64,000 nt of DNA from Lotus japonicus (Eukaryota > Streptophyta > Magnoliopsida > Fabales > Fabaceae), in contig NC_080046.1 of assembly GCF_012489685.1 (NCBI RefSeq), positions 39,395,176 to 39,459,175 of the forward strand, in the 5' to 3' direction. A program made the translations under genes and the position numbers. Under the pieces are notes generated by a model, which made no database searches, was not told the origin of the DNA, and worked only from the letters and a program-made list of their open reading frames with translations. Positions 21,173-34,015 of this stretch are shown piece after piece; position 1 is the stretch's first letter, and each line of letters opens with the position of its first letter.

Positions 21173-23073
21173 ATGGCTACCACCAGTGAAACTCAAAAAG
21201 ATGGTTACAATGCAAAGCCTCCCATGTTCGATGGCCAAAGGTTCGAATATTGGAAAGATAGACTTGAAAGTTTCTTTCTGGGTTTTGATGCAGATCTCTG
21301 GGATATTATTGTGGATGGCTATGAGCGTCCAGTTGATGAAGAAGGCAAGAATATCCCAAGGTCAGAGATGACTGCAGATCAAAAGAAGCTTTACTCACAA
21401 CATCACAAAGCTAGAGCAATTCTTCTAAGTGCTATCTCTTATGAAGAGTACCAGAAGATTACAGATCGTGAGTATGCAAAAGGCATCTTTGAATCCCTGA
21501 AGATGTCTCATGAAGGAAACAAGAAAGTCAAAGAATCAAAGGCATTGTCTTTGATCCAAAAGTATGAATCCTTCATCATGGAGCCAAACGAGTCCATTGA
21601 AGAAATGTTTTCCAGATTTCAGTTGCTTGTAGCTGGAATACGACCTCTCAACAAGAGCTACACAACAAAAGATCATGTCATAAGGGTCATCAGAAGTCTT
21701 CCTGAAAGTTGGATGCCCTTGGTGACTTCAATAGAGCTTACGAGAGACGTTGAGCGTATGAGTTTAGAAGAACTCATCAGCATACTGAAGTGCCATGAGC
21801 TGAAGCGCTCAGAGATGCAAGATATGAGGAAGAAGTCAATAGCCTTAAAATCCAAATCTGAGAAGGCTAAAGCAGAAAATTCAAAAGTTCTTCAAGCTGA
21901 AGCAGAAGAATCTGAAGAAGCATCAGAAGATTCTGATGAAGATGAGCTGACTCTGATCTCTAAAAGACTCAATCGCATCTGGAAGCACAGGCAGAGCAAG
22001 TACAAAGGCTCTGGAAAGACCAAAGGAAAGTCTGAATCCTCAGGTCAGAAGAAGTCCTCAATTAAGGAAGTCACATGCTTTGAGTGCAAAGAATCAGGGC
22101 ACTATAAAAGTGACTGTCCAAAGTTGAAGAAGGACAAGAGGCCAAAGAAGCACTTCAAGACTAGGAAAAGTCTGATGGTGACTTTTGATGAATTAGAGTC
22201 AGAGGATGTTGACTCTGATGGTGAAATCCAAGGACTCATGGCCATTGTCAAAGACAAAGAAGCAGAGTCAAAGGATGTTGTTGACTCTGACTCAGAATCA
22301 GAAGGAGATCCTAACTCAGACGATGAAAATGAGGTATTCGCTTCTTTCTCAACCTCTGAACTGAAACATGCTTTGTCTGATATCATGGATAAGTATAACT
22401 CTTTATTATCTAAGCATAAGAAGCTGAAAAAGAACTTATCTGCTGTTTCTAAGACTCCTTCTGAACATGAGAAAATCATTTATGATTTGAAAAATGATAA
22501 CCATGCTTTAGTAAATTCTAACTCTGTGCTTAAAAATCAAATTGCTAAGTTAGAAGAAGTTATTGCCTGTGACGCCTCTAATAGTAAGCATGGATCTAAG
22601 TATGAAAAATCTTTTCAAAGATTCCTGGCTAAAAGCGTAGACAGATGGCTTCAATGATCTATGGCGTAAGCAGAAATGGAATGCATGGCATTGGCTATTC
22701 TAAACCAATTAGAAATGAGCCTTCAGTGCCTAAAGCTAAATCTTTGTATGAATGCTTTGTTCCCTCTGGTACCATTTTACCTGATCCTTTACCTGCTGAA
22801 GCCGCCAAACCCCCTCTTAAAAAGGGATCTTTCTCCATGTCTAAATATCATGCAAAAACTCCTTTACATTACCATGTTGAGAAACCCAAGGTGATCAGAA
22901 CCTCTGGGGTAACTAACAAGAGAGGACCCAGAAAGTGGGTACCTAAGGATAAGATTATCTATGTTGCAGATATCCTTGATAGCTCCACTGAAACACCAAT
23001 CATGGTATCTGGACAATGGATGCTCGCGTCACATGACGGGAGAAAGGCGAATGTTCCAAGAGCTAAAACTTGA
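21173..23073 (+). pseudogene. gag: SireA2 gag, broken by a 7-bp deletion
   Basis: ATG at 21173 ([20 protein letters not shown]). The first frame runs 494 codons to 22657 with the UBN2-type core and CCHC knuckle [14 protein letters not shown]. Compared with SireA3, seven bases (AAGCTTA) are missing after about 22634, so the frame ends early; the rest is open in another frame from 22645 to 23073. As in the sister copies, its end overlaps pol in +1. Confidence 0.9.
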
Positions 23074-24155
23074 GCCTGGAGGCGAAGTTGGCTTTGGTGG
23101 CAACGAAAAGGGTAAAATTGTTGGTACTGGTACTATTTGTGTAGATAATAGTCCATGCATTGACAATGTTTTATTGGTAGACGGCTTAACTCATAACTTT
23201 TTGTCTATAAGTCAATTAGCTGACAAGTGTTATGATGTTATCTTTAATCAAAAGTCCTGCCGGGCTGTAAGTCAGATCGATGGCTCTGTTCTGTTTAACA
23301 GCAAGAGGAAGAACAACATTTATAAGATCAGATTATCTGAGTTGGAGGCTCAGAATGTGAAGTGCCTTCTGTCTGTTAATGAAGAGCAATGGGTATGGCA
23401 TAGACGGTTAGGGCATGCCAGTATGAGAAAGATCTCTCAGCTGAGCAAGCTAAACCTTGTCAGGGGCTTGCCCACTCTGAAGTTCTCTTCAGACGCTTTA
23501 TGTGAAGCATGTCAGAAAGGCAAATTCACGAAAGTCCCTTTCAAGGCAAAGAACGTTGTCTCAACCTCAAGGCCGTTGGAACTTCTGCATATCGACCTAT
23601 TTGGACCAGTGAAAACTGAGTCTATAGGTGGCAAGAGATATGTGATAGTCATTGTTGACGACTATAGCCGCTGGACATGGGTAAAGTTTCTAACCCGCAA
23701 GGATGAGTCTCATGCTGTGTTCTCTACCTTCATAGCCCAAGTGCAAAACGAGAAGGCTTGTAGGATTGTGCGTGTCAGAAGTGACCATGGTGGAGAGTTT
23801 GAGAATGACAAGTTTGAGAGTCTGTTTGATTCCTATGGAATTGCACATGATTTCTCTTGTCCCATAACTCCTCAACAAAATGGTGTTGTTGAGAGGAAGA
23901 ACAGAACTCTTCAGGAGATGGCTAGAACCATGCTCCAAGAAACTGGCATGGCTAAGCACTTTTGGGCAGAGGCAGTAAACACAGCGTGTTACATTCAGAA
24001 CAGAATCTCTGTGAGACCAATTCTGAATAAGACACCCTATGAATTGTGGAAGAACATAAAACTCAACATTTCTTACTTTCATCCTTTTAGTTGTGTTTGT
24101 TATGTTCTTAATACTGAGGATAGATTGCATAAATTTGATGCTAAGTCTTCTAAAT
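22961..24155 (+). pseudogene. pol: SireA2 pol, 5' part (protease, integrase), interrupted by SireB
   Basis: Open frame with protease [13 protein letters not shown], where the usual DSG is DNG (a change in the catalytic triad motif), HRRLGH, and integrase D, D, E motifs ([27 protein letters not shown]). It ends inside the region after integrase at the SireB target site. The frame resumes at 49776. Confidence 0.9.
24151..24155. repeat. Target-site duplication of SireB, left copy (TAAAT)
   Basis: It matches TAAAT at 49775-49779. Removing SireB and one copy restores the pol reading seen in SireA1 and SireA3, which proves the nesting. Confidence 0.95.
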
Positions 24156-25032
24156 TGTTGTTCCTTGTTGTCATCAATTTTGTCAAAAACAACCTGATGT
24201 CCGAGCCGATGTTGTGACATCTGCCTTGGTGAAGGCCAGGGCATCCGCCCCTGCTGGCATGCAAGTGGGTCCCTTATGGTTATGTTTTATGGTATGTTTT
24301 GTGCTTACTTGAAGGTCAAGTAACTGAATGTTGGGAGCCAATTGCGGGTTGTTAATTGTTGGAACAAATCTGTGATTAAAAGATTTGTTTCTATTTTATT
24401 TGTTGATCACTCATATCAGATCTTGGAAGATTCTCTACTGATATGAGCTGCATCAAAGTGTTCTTCAGCCCAAACAAACCCTAGCCGCTGCTGCTGAAGT
24501 ATATATATATAGAGAAAGACCTGTAGCTTGAGGACGAGAGAATTACCTTGAAGATCAAGTGTTCTTAAGAGTGTAAGTTGTTCTTTGTCTTTGTTAGTTG
24601 TGAACTAGTCTCGCTCACTGATTCTATAAAGTGAGACTGAGTTCTGTGTTGTGTTTGAGTGTCAAACAAACCTTGTGTTATTGTTGTTACCAATCACTGT
24701 GGCAGTGATTGAGGAAAAGTGAGAGGGGCTCTCATACTTAGGCTGTGGTTCTAAGTAGAATACCACTGGGTAGATTAGGTTAAGAACAAAGAACTTGATG
24801 TGTTCATGTGGGTCTGTAATACCTAGTTCTTGAGATAGTGGAATTCCTTTTCATTGGGCGAAAGCTAACCAGACGTAGGTGTAGTTTCACCGAACGGGGT
24901 TAACAACTTTCTGTGTCCTGTTTCTTTTAGTTGTTTGTTTTTTTTTGTGTTCATGCTTTTCAGTCATATGATGTTCTAATCGATTGTCCCAGCATCGTGC
25001 AGGACATTTGTTCTAAGGGATCTAGAATTTCA
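24156..25032 (+). repeat. SireB 5' LTR (877 bp)
   Basis: TGTTGTTCCTTG ... GATCTAGAATTTCA. An extended TATATATATATA box starts at about 24500, followed by a typical R-U5. Matched by 48901-49774. Confidence 0.95.
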
Positions 25033-25034
25033 AT

Positions 25035-25046
25035 TGGCATCAGAGC
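25035..25046 (+). other. SireB primer-binding site
   Basis: TGGCATCAGAGC just after the LTR; one base different from the usual TGGTATCAGAGC complementary to initiator tRNA-Met. Confidence 0.8.
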
Positions 25047-25098
25047 AGGCACCCCTGTTCTGTGTGGGTGAGCTCCAGGGAGATATTTTCTTGATCTC

Positions 25099-26496
25099 AT
25101 GGACAATAAGGAAGGAGGATCGATCAACAGGCCACCAATCCTGGATGGCTCCAATTATGATTACTGGAAGGTTCGAATGATAGCCTTTCTCAAGTATATT
25201 GATATCAAAACTTGGAAGGCTGTTGTCAAAGGCTGGAAGCATCCTGTCAAAGCTCAAGTAGAAGGAAGTACATCTACTCCTGAAGAAAAACCTGAGGATG
25301 AATGGACAAGTGCTGAAGAAGAAGCTTCTATGGCAAACTCAAAAGCAATGAATGCTATCTTCAATGCTGTGGACAAAAACATGTTTAGATTGATTAATAC
25401 TTGCATTGTAGCCAAAGATGCTTGGGAGATTTTGAAAACAGCACATGAAGGTACAACCAGGGTGAGGATGTCTAGACTCCAGATGCTTACTACTCGTTTT
25501 GAGAACTTGACAATGACAGAAGATGAGACAATTTCTGAATATTACATGCGTGTGCGTGATCTGTCAAATGCTTCATTTGCTCAGGGAGAACCTATGTCAG
25601 ATGAAAAGCTTGTGAGGAAAATCTTGAGGTCTGTAACCAGCAAGTTTGCAATGAAGGTCACTGCTATTGAAGAAGCTCAAGATATCAGCAGTTTGAAAGT
25701 GGATGAGCTGATTGGTTCTCTGCAGACTTATGAGTTAAAGTTGGGTGAAAAACCTGAAAATAAGACCAAAAGTATTGCTTTTGTATCCAACACCACTGAA
25801 GGAGATGATGTTGATAGTGAAAGTGAGAATCTATCTGAAGCTCTGACACTTCTTGCTAGAAAATTCAACAGAGCTCTAAGGAAGATAGACAGAAGGACTA
25901 GGCCAAATGTCCAGGACATTAAGTCAGACAACTCTAAATCCTACAATTCCCAGCGAAAGGTCAAAGAAGAGGACAAATCAGGCCTAAACAAGGGTGTTCA
26001 GTGTCATGAATGTGAGGGTTATGGTCACATTAGATTTGAGTGTGCAACCTACTTGAAGAAACAAAAGAAAGGCATGGTAGTGACATGGTTAGATGAAGAT
26101 ATTGAGGATGAGGAAGAGTTATCTGCCAACAAGGTTAATGCCTTCTCAGGGGCTATAAATGACTCAGATTCCAGTGGTGATGAAATGACATTTGAGGATT
26201 TGGAAGAGACATACAAACTCTTACATGTTAAATGGAAGGAAACTTGCAAACATCTGAAGGAGCAAGAAGATGAGATGAAACAAGTTAAGATTGAAAATGA
26301 AAACCTGAGGGAGACCATTAATAAACTGCAAGATGAATTGGATAAATGGAACTCAAAATTAAAGGATCTTGAAACTGTTGAAAAAGCCAAGCTTTTGTTA
26401 ACTATAGCTGATCTTCAAGAGAAAGTAGCTACACTGACAACCAAACTGGAAAATACCTACAAGTCAGTGCGTATGTTGAATAGTGGATATGCTTGA
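25099..26496 (+). pseudogene. gag: SireB gag, N-terminal and middle part
   Basis: ATG at 25099 (MDNKEGGSINRPPILDGSNY). 465 codons with a copia gag core (WEILKTAHEGTTRVRMSRLQ), a CCHC knuckle CHECEGYGHIRFEC and a long coiled coil (about residues 370-455). The frame ends at 26496 near LNSGYA, whereas the continuation DMLEEILEE is in the +1 frame from 26483. This looks like a small indel near 26485 rather than the true end of gag. Confidence 0.88.
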
Positions 26497-28402
26497 AGAG
26501 ATTCTGGAAGAAACAAGCAAGCAAGGAAAGAGTGTTAAAGGCATTGGTTTCAGTTACAAGTCTGAGAATGGAGGTAATCAGAAAGCATCAAGGAAGTTTG
26601 TAAGAGCTAACAAAAACTCTGAGTTTAAAAACCCAGAGAACCATCAGATGTCAAGCCCGATGTCACAACATATGCCTCAACATCCTACTACTCAGAAGGC
26701 TACTGCTCAAATTCCATGGAGATGTCATTATTTTGGAAGGTTTGGTCACATTAAGCCCTACTGCTTCAAGCTATACGGATATCCTCAGATCCAGAAGGTT
26801 CACAAAACATCTAAAAAAGCTTGGGTACCCAAAGGAGAAGTTTCATGTCTTATAGCACACACATCTTTTAGAGTTTCATCAAGTGAAGACTGGTATTTTG
26901 ATAGTGGCTGCTCAAAACACATGACTGGGAATAAGGAGTATCTGGAAAATCTCAAGGAATACTCCAGCAAATCAGTCACCTTTGGAGATGGTGCTAAAGG
27001 AAAAATCAAAGGCATTGGGAAATTGGTAAACTCTGGATCTCCTAATCTGAACAACATTCTTCTTGTCAAGGGGTTGGCAGCAAATCTAATCAGTATAAGT
27101 CAGTTGTGTGATCAAGATCTGGATGTGATGTTTAGCAAGACTGAATGCATAGTTACCACTAGTGATCAAGAGATTGTGATGAGAGGTGTCAGGTCCAAAG
27201 ACAATTGCTACATGTGGATTCCACAAAAGAAAGCCCAAGTGTCTAGATGTTTGATATCAAAGGTGGATGAGTTGAATCTATGGCACCAACGTTTAGGTCA
27301 CATCAATCTCAAGAGTATGCAGAAAGTTATCTCTAAAGATGCTGTTCGAGGGCTACCAAAACTGAAAATAGATGAAGAAAAGATATGTGGAGAATGCAAG
27401 ATTGGAAAGCTGACCAAAACATCTCATGCAAAGCTTCAGCATCCAACTACAACAAAAGTCCTTGAACTTCTTCACATGGACTTGATGGGACCCATGCAGG
27501 TAGAAAGTCTAGGAGGTAAGAAATATGTTTATGTCTGTGTTGATGATTATTCCAAGTTCACTTGGATTGACTTCATGAAAGAAAAATCAGAAACCTTTGA
27601 CATATTCAAAAAACTATGTCTGAAACTTCAAACTGAGAAGAATTGCTCTATAGTAAGAATCAGAAGTGATCATGGAAGAGAGTTTGAGAACTCCAAATTC
27701 TCTGACTTCTGTGATTCAGAAGGAATAAGCCATGAATTCTCAGCTCCAATTACACCTCAGCAGAATGGTATTGTTGAAAGGAAAAATAGGACTCTTCAAG
27801 AATCCACCAGGGTTATGCTTCATGCAAGGAAGATTTCCAACAAGTTCTGGGCAGAAGCCATGAACACAGCCTGTTACATTCACAATAAAGTAACCATTAG
27901 AGCTGGAACCACAGTCACTCTATATGAACTCTGGAAAGGAAGGAAGCCAACTGTGAAACACTTTCATATCTTTGGGAGTAAATGTTATATTCTGGCTGAT
28001 CGTGAACAAAGAAGAAAGCTAGATCCTAAGAGTGATGAAAGAATTTTCATGGGATACTCTACAAACAGCAAAGCTTACAGAGTGTACAATTCTCGAACAA
28101 AGGTAATGATGGAATCTGTAAATGTCTCTATTGATGATCAACCAAATGAAAGAGAAGACACTGGAGCAACTGAAGATGATGATGGTCCACATGTCACAGC
28201 CGATGTCCCAACTATTGACCTCGACATTGAATCAGAAACCAGTTCTGATGAGCAAGATCACCAGATGACCTCTGCAATAAAGCTCCATCGATCAGAATTC
28301 AAAAGAATCATCCTCAAGATAATATTATTGGTGACCTCAAAGAAGGAGTTACTACCAGGGCTAGAAGCTACATTGCTCATGAGTGTTTTATATCCAAGTT
28401 AG
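26483..28402 (+). pseudogene. pol: SireB gag end, protease and integrase
   Basis: The frame includes a second, defective zinc knuckle (CHYFGRFGHIKPYC, one Cys replaced by Phe), protease DWYFDSGCSKHMTG (about 26890), pre-integrase LWHQRLGHINL, and integrase with D (LLHMDLMGP), D (RSDHGREFE) and E (GIVERKNRT). Around 28290 the reading frame shifts by -1: the ORF runs on to 28402 out of frame while the true continuation is in another frame. Confidence 0.88.
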
Positions 28403-29692
28403 AACCCAAGAATGTCAAGGAGGCTCTGACAGATGAATACTGGATAAATGCTATGCAAGAAGAACTTGATCAATTCAGAAGAAATGAAGTATGGGATCTC
28501 ATTCCTAGGCCTGAGGGAGTAAACATCATAGGAACCAAGTGGATTTTCAAGAACAAGTCAGATGAGAATGGTGTAGTAACTAGAAACAAAGCAAGACTGG
28601 TGGCTCAAGGATACACTCAGATTGAAGGAGTAGACTTTGATGAAACCTTTGCTCCAGTGGCTAGGTTGGAATCCATAAGACTTTTGCTTGGTGTTTCCTG
28701 TCTTTTGAAGTTCAGATTATTCCAAATGGATGTCAAAACCGTCTTTCTAAATGGCTATCTGAATGAGGAAGTTTATGTTGAACAACCAAAGGGATTCACA
28801 GATCCACATCATCCTGAACATGTCTACAAACTCAAGAAAGCATTGTATGGATTAAAACAGGCTCCTAGGGCTTGGTATGAACGTCTTACAGAGTTTCTGG
28901 TGAGCAATGGTTATTGCAAGGGAGGAATAGACAAGACATTATTTGTGAAAAATGAAAGAGGAAAACTCATGATTGCACAGATATATGTTGATGATATTGT
29001 GTTTGGTGGGATGTCGAACACGATGGTGGAACATTTTGTCCAACAAATGAAGTCAAAGTTTGAGATGAGCTTAGTTGTTGAATTGAACTACTTTCTGGGA
29101 CTTCAGATCAAACAAATAGAAGACTCCATGTTTATTTCCCAGAGTAAGTATGCTAGGGGCATTGTCAAGAAGTTTGGACTTGAAAAATCTGGACATAAAA
29201 GGACTCCTGCTGCTACACATATCAAGTTGTCTAAAGACAATCAGGGAGAGGATGTTGATCAAAGCTTATATAGAAGCATGATTGGAAGTATGTTGTACCT
29301 CATTGCTAGCAGACTTGACATTACCTTTGCTGTTGGTGCTTGTGCAAGATATCAAGCTGCTCCAAAGACCAGTCATCTCTTACAAGTGAAAAGAATCATT
29401 AAGTGCATAAATGGTACTTGTGACTATGGGATTCTTTATACAAATGATACTAACTCTTCTCTTGTAGGGTATTGTGATGCAGATTGGGCAGGGAGTGCTG
29501 ATGATAGAAAGAGTACATCTAGAGGGTGTTTCTTCTTTGGAAACATCTTAATCTCTTGGTTTAGCAAGAAGCAAAACTGCGTGTCTTTATCCACAGCTGA
29601 AGCTGAATATATAGCTGCTGGAAGCAGTTGTACTCAACTTATTTGGATGAAGCAGATGCTCAAGGAATATGAAGTTGAGCAAGATGTCATGA
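28300..29692 (+). pseudogene. pol: SireB reverse transcriptase and first part of RNase H, interrupted by TekA
   Basis: The frame from about 28300 holds RVT_2 RT with [30 protein letters not shown] and catalytic YVDDIVFGG (about 28985), then RNase H with [17 protein letters not shown] and [12 protein letters not shown]. It is cut after 29692 by TekA; the frame resumes at 46135 (TLYCDNLSAINIAKNP). Confidence 0.9.
29688..29692. repeat. Target-site duplication of TekA, left copy (CATGA)
   Basis: It matches CATGA at 46135-46139. RNase H of SireB is continuous when TekA is removed. Confidence 0.95.
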
Positions 29693-32600
29693 TGTAAGGC
29701 CCAAGTTTTTCAGTTTATACCAAGTGAATAAATTCTTATTCACCAGTAGGTTTGATGCATGGCGAAGGGAAACCTGAACAAGAGTTTAGTAAATGAAATA
29801 AATGTATGAAGGAGAAAGTTCAGGAAAAGTCTGAGGTTCGTATTGAAGTCGATAAAAGTTATAGCACGATAGTTATACGCTTAAACCTAGGTCAGAAACC
29901 CTAGTATATAGCTAATTTTCACTTTTAGGCACGACGGAAGTTAATTCCAAAAATCTTCAGAGAAATGTTAGAACTTCTCTTTTTCCATATATCACAATCG
30001 TTTCGAGGCGAAACTCTAGGATTTACGAACGTCCGATTCCAATCATCAGAAGTTTGCCGAAACCGAATCCCTGGTACTTCAAAACCCTAGAATTTCTCGA
30101 CAATGAAGACTTTATCTATTCAGAGCTTCAAATGAATATTCTACACGCGCACACCCATTTCTCTTGATGATTTCAATCTTTCTTCAGAAGGAAGTTTTCC
30201 ATTCCGACATTCGATGCAAAAAGCAACTTATCGGGTAAAATAGTTTTACACCGACTATGCTTTAGTTGCCAAAAATATAAGGAGACCTCATTTTAGTTTT
30301 GGAATTCTTTCGCCAAAACCTATCTTAGAATTCACGGAGAATGACGCCGGAAAAATCAGATTCGCGAAACTTTCATTTTCCCGCGAATTTCCATCTTCTA
30401 TATATAGCAAACAAGTGAGAAAAAAACACAAAACTCCTCCATTTTCTCTCCTCAAGGCCGCGAGTTCATCCAAGGAAGAAGGAAGAAGAATTTTCTTCAT
30501 TACTTGCTTGATCGTTGATCCGTTAGTTGCTGCTTCAAGGTTTCGAGGTATAGTCGCTAATCCTTACCTCTGATCGCTTTTTCCATAGCTTTTCTGTAGA
30601 GTTTTATGAGCGGATAGTTTATGGGTTTTTGCAAAACTATCCTGAATCTTTCATTTCTGATTCTAAACCTCTTCCTTATGCGCCCAAGATCACTTCTGCC
30701 GGGTTAGATTTTCCGTTATGTCGCCGGAATTCCGCCGGAATCAATTTGAGCCTAAAATACCCATTTTTGGAGTTTTTGGTGTAAAGCTTCAACCTTTAGG
30801 CTGAAAACTATCGCCTTAGCTTAGTGCTAGTAGGATTAGTTGTCATAAACGTCGTTGGTGACGTCCCTGCAAAATTTTATTTTTGGGATTTCGGTTTTGA
30901 AAAATCCTAAGTTAAAAATCATGACCAAAATACCCCTGCGACAGTTTTTGATCCGATAATTTTTCCGAGTTCAGAATACCCTTAGTTACGGCTTATGAAA
31001 GCATAGGAACCAAGTTTGATCGAAGAAAAATCGAGCCCCATAATTGCACAAAGTGGCCGAGCCCTATTAGGGGGGAGGAGGAAAATTTCCTTTTCCGAAA
31101 ACTTGTCTTTCGCGCTAGATTATCGTACCTTAGAGTATAGATTACTTCGAGTAACCTTAGTAAGTATCGATAGCTTAGTTTTCGATAGATTCTGATAGTA
31201 TTTCTGTGGTTTTTCTCTAAAGGTGATTTTGAGGAATTCCCAGAGGAGCAAGCCTTTGATTGTGAACAAGTGTTAGGAGATCGTCCTGGAGAATCTACAG
31301 GTGAGGGCTTCTCACTGAATCTCTAGTTAATGCTTAGGGTCGATGTTTTCGACATTGTTTATTGTTTATGCACTGGATTGTGTGTGATTGGAAAATGTTT
31401 TCTGAGGCTTCGGCTGACAATGTAGATGATTCATCTACTGAATGTTTTTGAGATTGACTTACATGCTATGTGCTATGTGGGTAATCTAGGATGTGTGGTG
31501 CATGCTTTATACGCTAAGTGTTAAGTGTTTATGATGAGATTTATGGATATATGACATGTTGTTGATTGTGATGAATTAATTATGCTTCTGCAATGAAATC
31601 TGAGTTTCTGATTAGTGAGAATAGCGGGCAGGTCATGCCGATTTTATTTTGAGAGTTTTTGAGAAAGTTTGATAGGACGAACGAGGTTCGGGCCTTAATT
31701 TTGTTTAGTGGATCGAGACATCCTCTGGAAGCGACTTGGGATTGGGAGATCCTGAAAATGTATAAGACTTGCGATAAGACAAAATGGAATCTATTTTATA
31801 AAGAAAATTCATAAGACCTTAAATAACCTCAAAATCTTTAAGTAATGATAACAACCTCGAAGGAAGGCATTGGAAGTCAAAATGGAATCTATTTTATAAA
31901 GAAAATTTCATGCAACATGCATACTGACTTAGTGATGAGTGTGTTTGATACTTGTTAATTCTATTTGAGGCATGTTAACTGTGATTTATCGTCGTTTATA
32001 TTCATCATGAGATATGCAACCCTAGGATGTTATCCCTAGCTAAAAGCCTAAGTGGCTATCCTATTATCTGTATATATCCTTGCTATTATTTACATAATTC
32101 TTTGGAGTTGACCCTTGCGTCTTCTGTGTGTGCTTTGGCGAACAAACGCCCTTTGTCAGATGTCTTTGGCGGACTAGTTCACGACGGTTCACCCTTCGGG
32201 GGAAACTAGAGTTGGGATGCTGGAACAGGAGCGCATCGCGATAGCGAGCGGAGGACGGAGGATGTACCTAGACTTAGTCGTTCTGGATTCAGATTCGGAC
32301 GACGATCACGCTAGCATGTAGGATTGAGTGTTAGTGTGAGCTCCTCGAGATGGGATTAGTGTAGGAGTAGAGTCTTAGCTCTGAACATCATTTGTTTCAT
32401 TCGGGACAGGGTAGTTTCCCACCTATAGCTTTTTGTGTGGTTTCGTTACGGGAATCACAGAGAGTTGGTTGGACTTAGGAAGTCTTGTTTCAGGCCGATG
32501 GGCCAGCTTATTCTCATTTTGAGGGATAGTGTTGCGGACACTTAACCTTTTCTTTTGGTTTGTACTTTTGCCTACGGGCGCTACTCTTCTATTACCCGTC

Positions 32601-32808
32601 ACTGGAGGTTCACTCGTGACGAGGTTGCTACTTACAGCGGGGGCTGTTTATATGTTGTATATTAGTTTTATTACTTTTCGCACTTGGGTTTTATTTATTT
32701 CAGTCTTGTCTTAGTTATAATCGAAAAAAAAAAAAATATATTCACGTTTTTCCGCATTAAGTTTACTTTTGGTTACTAAAGTGACGCCACCGAAATCGGG
32801 GTGTTACA
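29693..32808 (+). repeat. TekA 5' LTR (3116 bp)
   Basis: TGTAAGGCCCAAG ... CGGGGTGTTACA, followed by a PBS. TATATATA at 30399-30406. Within it a segment starting AAAATGGAATCTATTTTATA is present twice (31781 and 31879). LTRs over 3 kb fit Tekay chromoviruses. The ORF-like stretches inside it have no recognisable product. Confidence 0.93.
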
Positions 32809-32811
32809 ATG

Positions 32812-32823
32812 TGGTATCAGAGC
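32812..32823 (+). other. TekA primer-binding site (initiator tRNA-Met)
   Basis: TGGTATCAGAGC three bases after the LTR end. Confidence 0.88.
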
Positions 32824-33020
32824 ACGGTCGAGTCTTTCGGGAGTTGTTGGGGAATAGGTCTTCTGTGCTAGGTTGTGTGACTCTGCAAAGAGTGAAAATT
32901 GATTGTCTGCAAGCGATTTTTCGCTTAAAAATTGATTGAAGTTATTGCTTAATCATATTGTATAGTTATGGAAATGCTATCTTATGATGAGTACTAACTG
33001 TTTGTCTAACTTAACAGAAC

Positions 33021-34015
33021 ATGGTGAACACTAACCAGTTAGCTGAGATGATGGCCACTATGGCCCAAGCTGTGACGACGCAAGCAAACGATAATGCCAT
33101 GAGGCGTGCTGCTGAAGAAGCACGTGAACAACATCAGCGTCAGAGGGAAGTAACTCTGGACCAGAATAAAGGCCTCAATGATTTCAGGAGGCAAAACCCA
33201 CCCAAGTTCTCTGGTGGTACTGACCCAGACAAAGCGGATCTCTGGATCCAGGAGGTTGAAAAGATATTCGGCGTACTACAGACTGTTGAGGGTGCCAAGG
33301 TGGGCATGGCGACTTATCTGTTGCTCGGCGATGCTGAGTACTAGTGGAAAGGCAACAAGGGAATCATGGAAGCCAACCATGAAGAGATTAACTGGAACTC
33401 TTTCCGGGACGCATTCTTGGAGAAATACTTTCCAACAAGTGCTCGGGATGAGCGGGAGTCACAGTTTCTGATACTCCGTCAGGGAGGTATGTCTGTACCG
33501 GAATTTGCTTCGAAGCTGGAATCTTTGGCGAAGCATTTCCAATTCTTCCATGACCATGTGAACGAGCGCTACATGTGCAAGCGTTTCGTTAATGGACTGA
33601 GGCCGGATATTGAGGACTCAGTGAGGCCACTGGGAATCATGCGATTCCAGTCGTTGGTGGAGAAGGCCACGGAAGTGGAACTGATGAAGGACCGGAGGCT
33701 AAACCGGGCTGGAACTGGAGGGCCGATGAGGTCGGGCTCTCAAAATTTTCAGAGCAGAGAGAAATTTCAGAGCAGGGGGCCATATCAGCGTCCTGCTGGA
33801 AGAGGATTTACTTCCGGATCTTACAGACCCATGACGGGTGCTGCTGGAGGTTCCGGAGATCAGACTTTGAAGAAGGAGATGACCTGTTTCAGATGTGGGG
33901 AGCCGGGGCACTATGCCAATGCTTGTCCCGACACGAGGCCCAAATGCTACAATTGTAACAAAATGGGGCACACTGCCGATCAGTGCAGAGCACCCAAGAC
34001 GGAGCCAACCGTGAA
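33021..34015 (+). pseudogene. gag: TekA gag, main part, with nonsense codon and SireA3 insertion
   Basis: ATG at 33021 (MVNTNQLAEMMATMAQAV). TAG at 33342-33344 stands where a Trp codon is expected (DAEY-stop-WKGNKG); the frame is otherwise open. Retrotrans_gag core FRDAFLEKYFPTSARDERES, then two zinc knuckles CFRCGEPGHYANAC and CYNCNKMGHTADQC. SireA3 is inserted just after the second knuckle; gag resumes at 42971. Confidence 0.88.
34011..34015. repeat. Target-site duplication of SireA3, left copy (GTGAA)
   Basis: It matches GTGAA at 42971-42975; the gag frame of TekA is continuous across the repaired site. Confidence 0.96.

Noticed and set aside
24156..25032. SireB LTR as part of the SireA family
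   Set aside because: Its sequence and length (about 875 versus 1210 bp) differ and its PBS has a base change. The gag, pol and envelope-like products are clearly diverged, so it is a separate family.
30288..30500. 70-codon minus ORF in both TekA LTRs (also 45288-45500)
   Set aside because: The two LTRs are recent copies of one sequence, so presence in both is not evidence of selection. It is not preserved in TekB.
33178..33471. Alternative frame ORF in TekA gag
   Set aside because: The gag frame resumes in register after the TAG at 33342, with the capsid and zinc-knuckle motifs, so the overlapping frame is a shadow.
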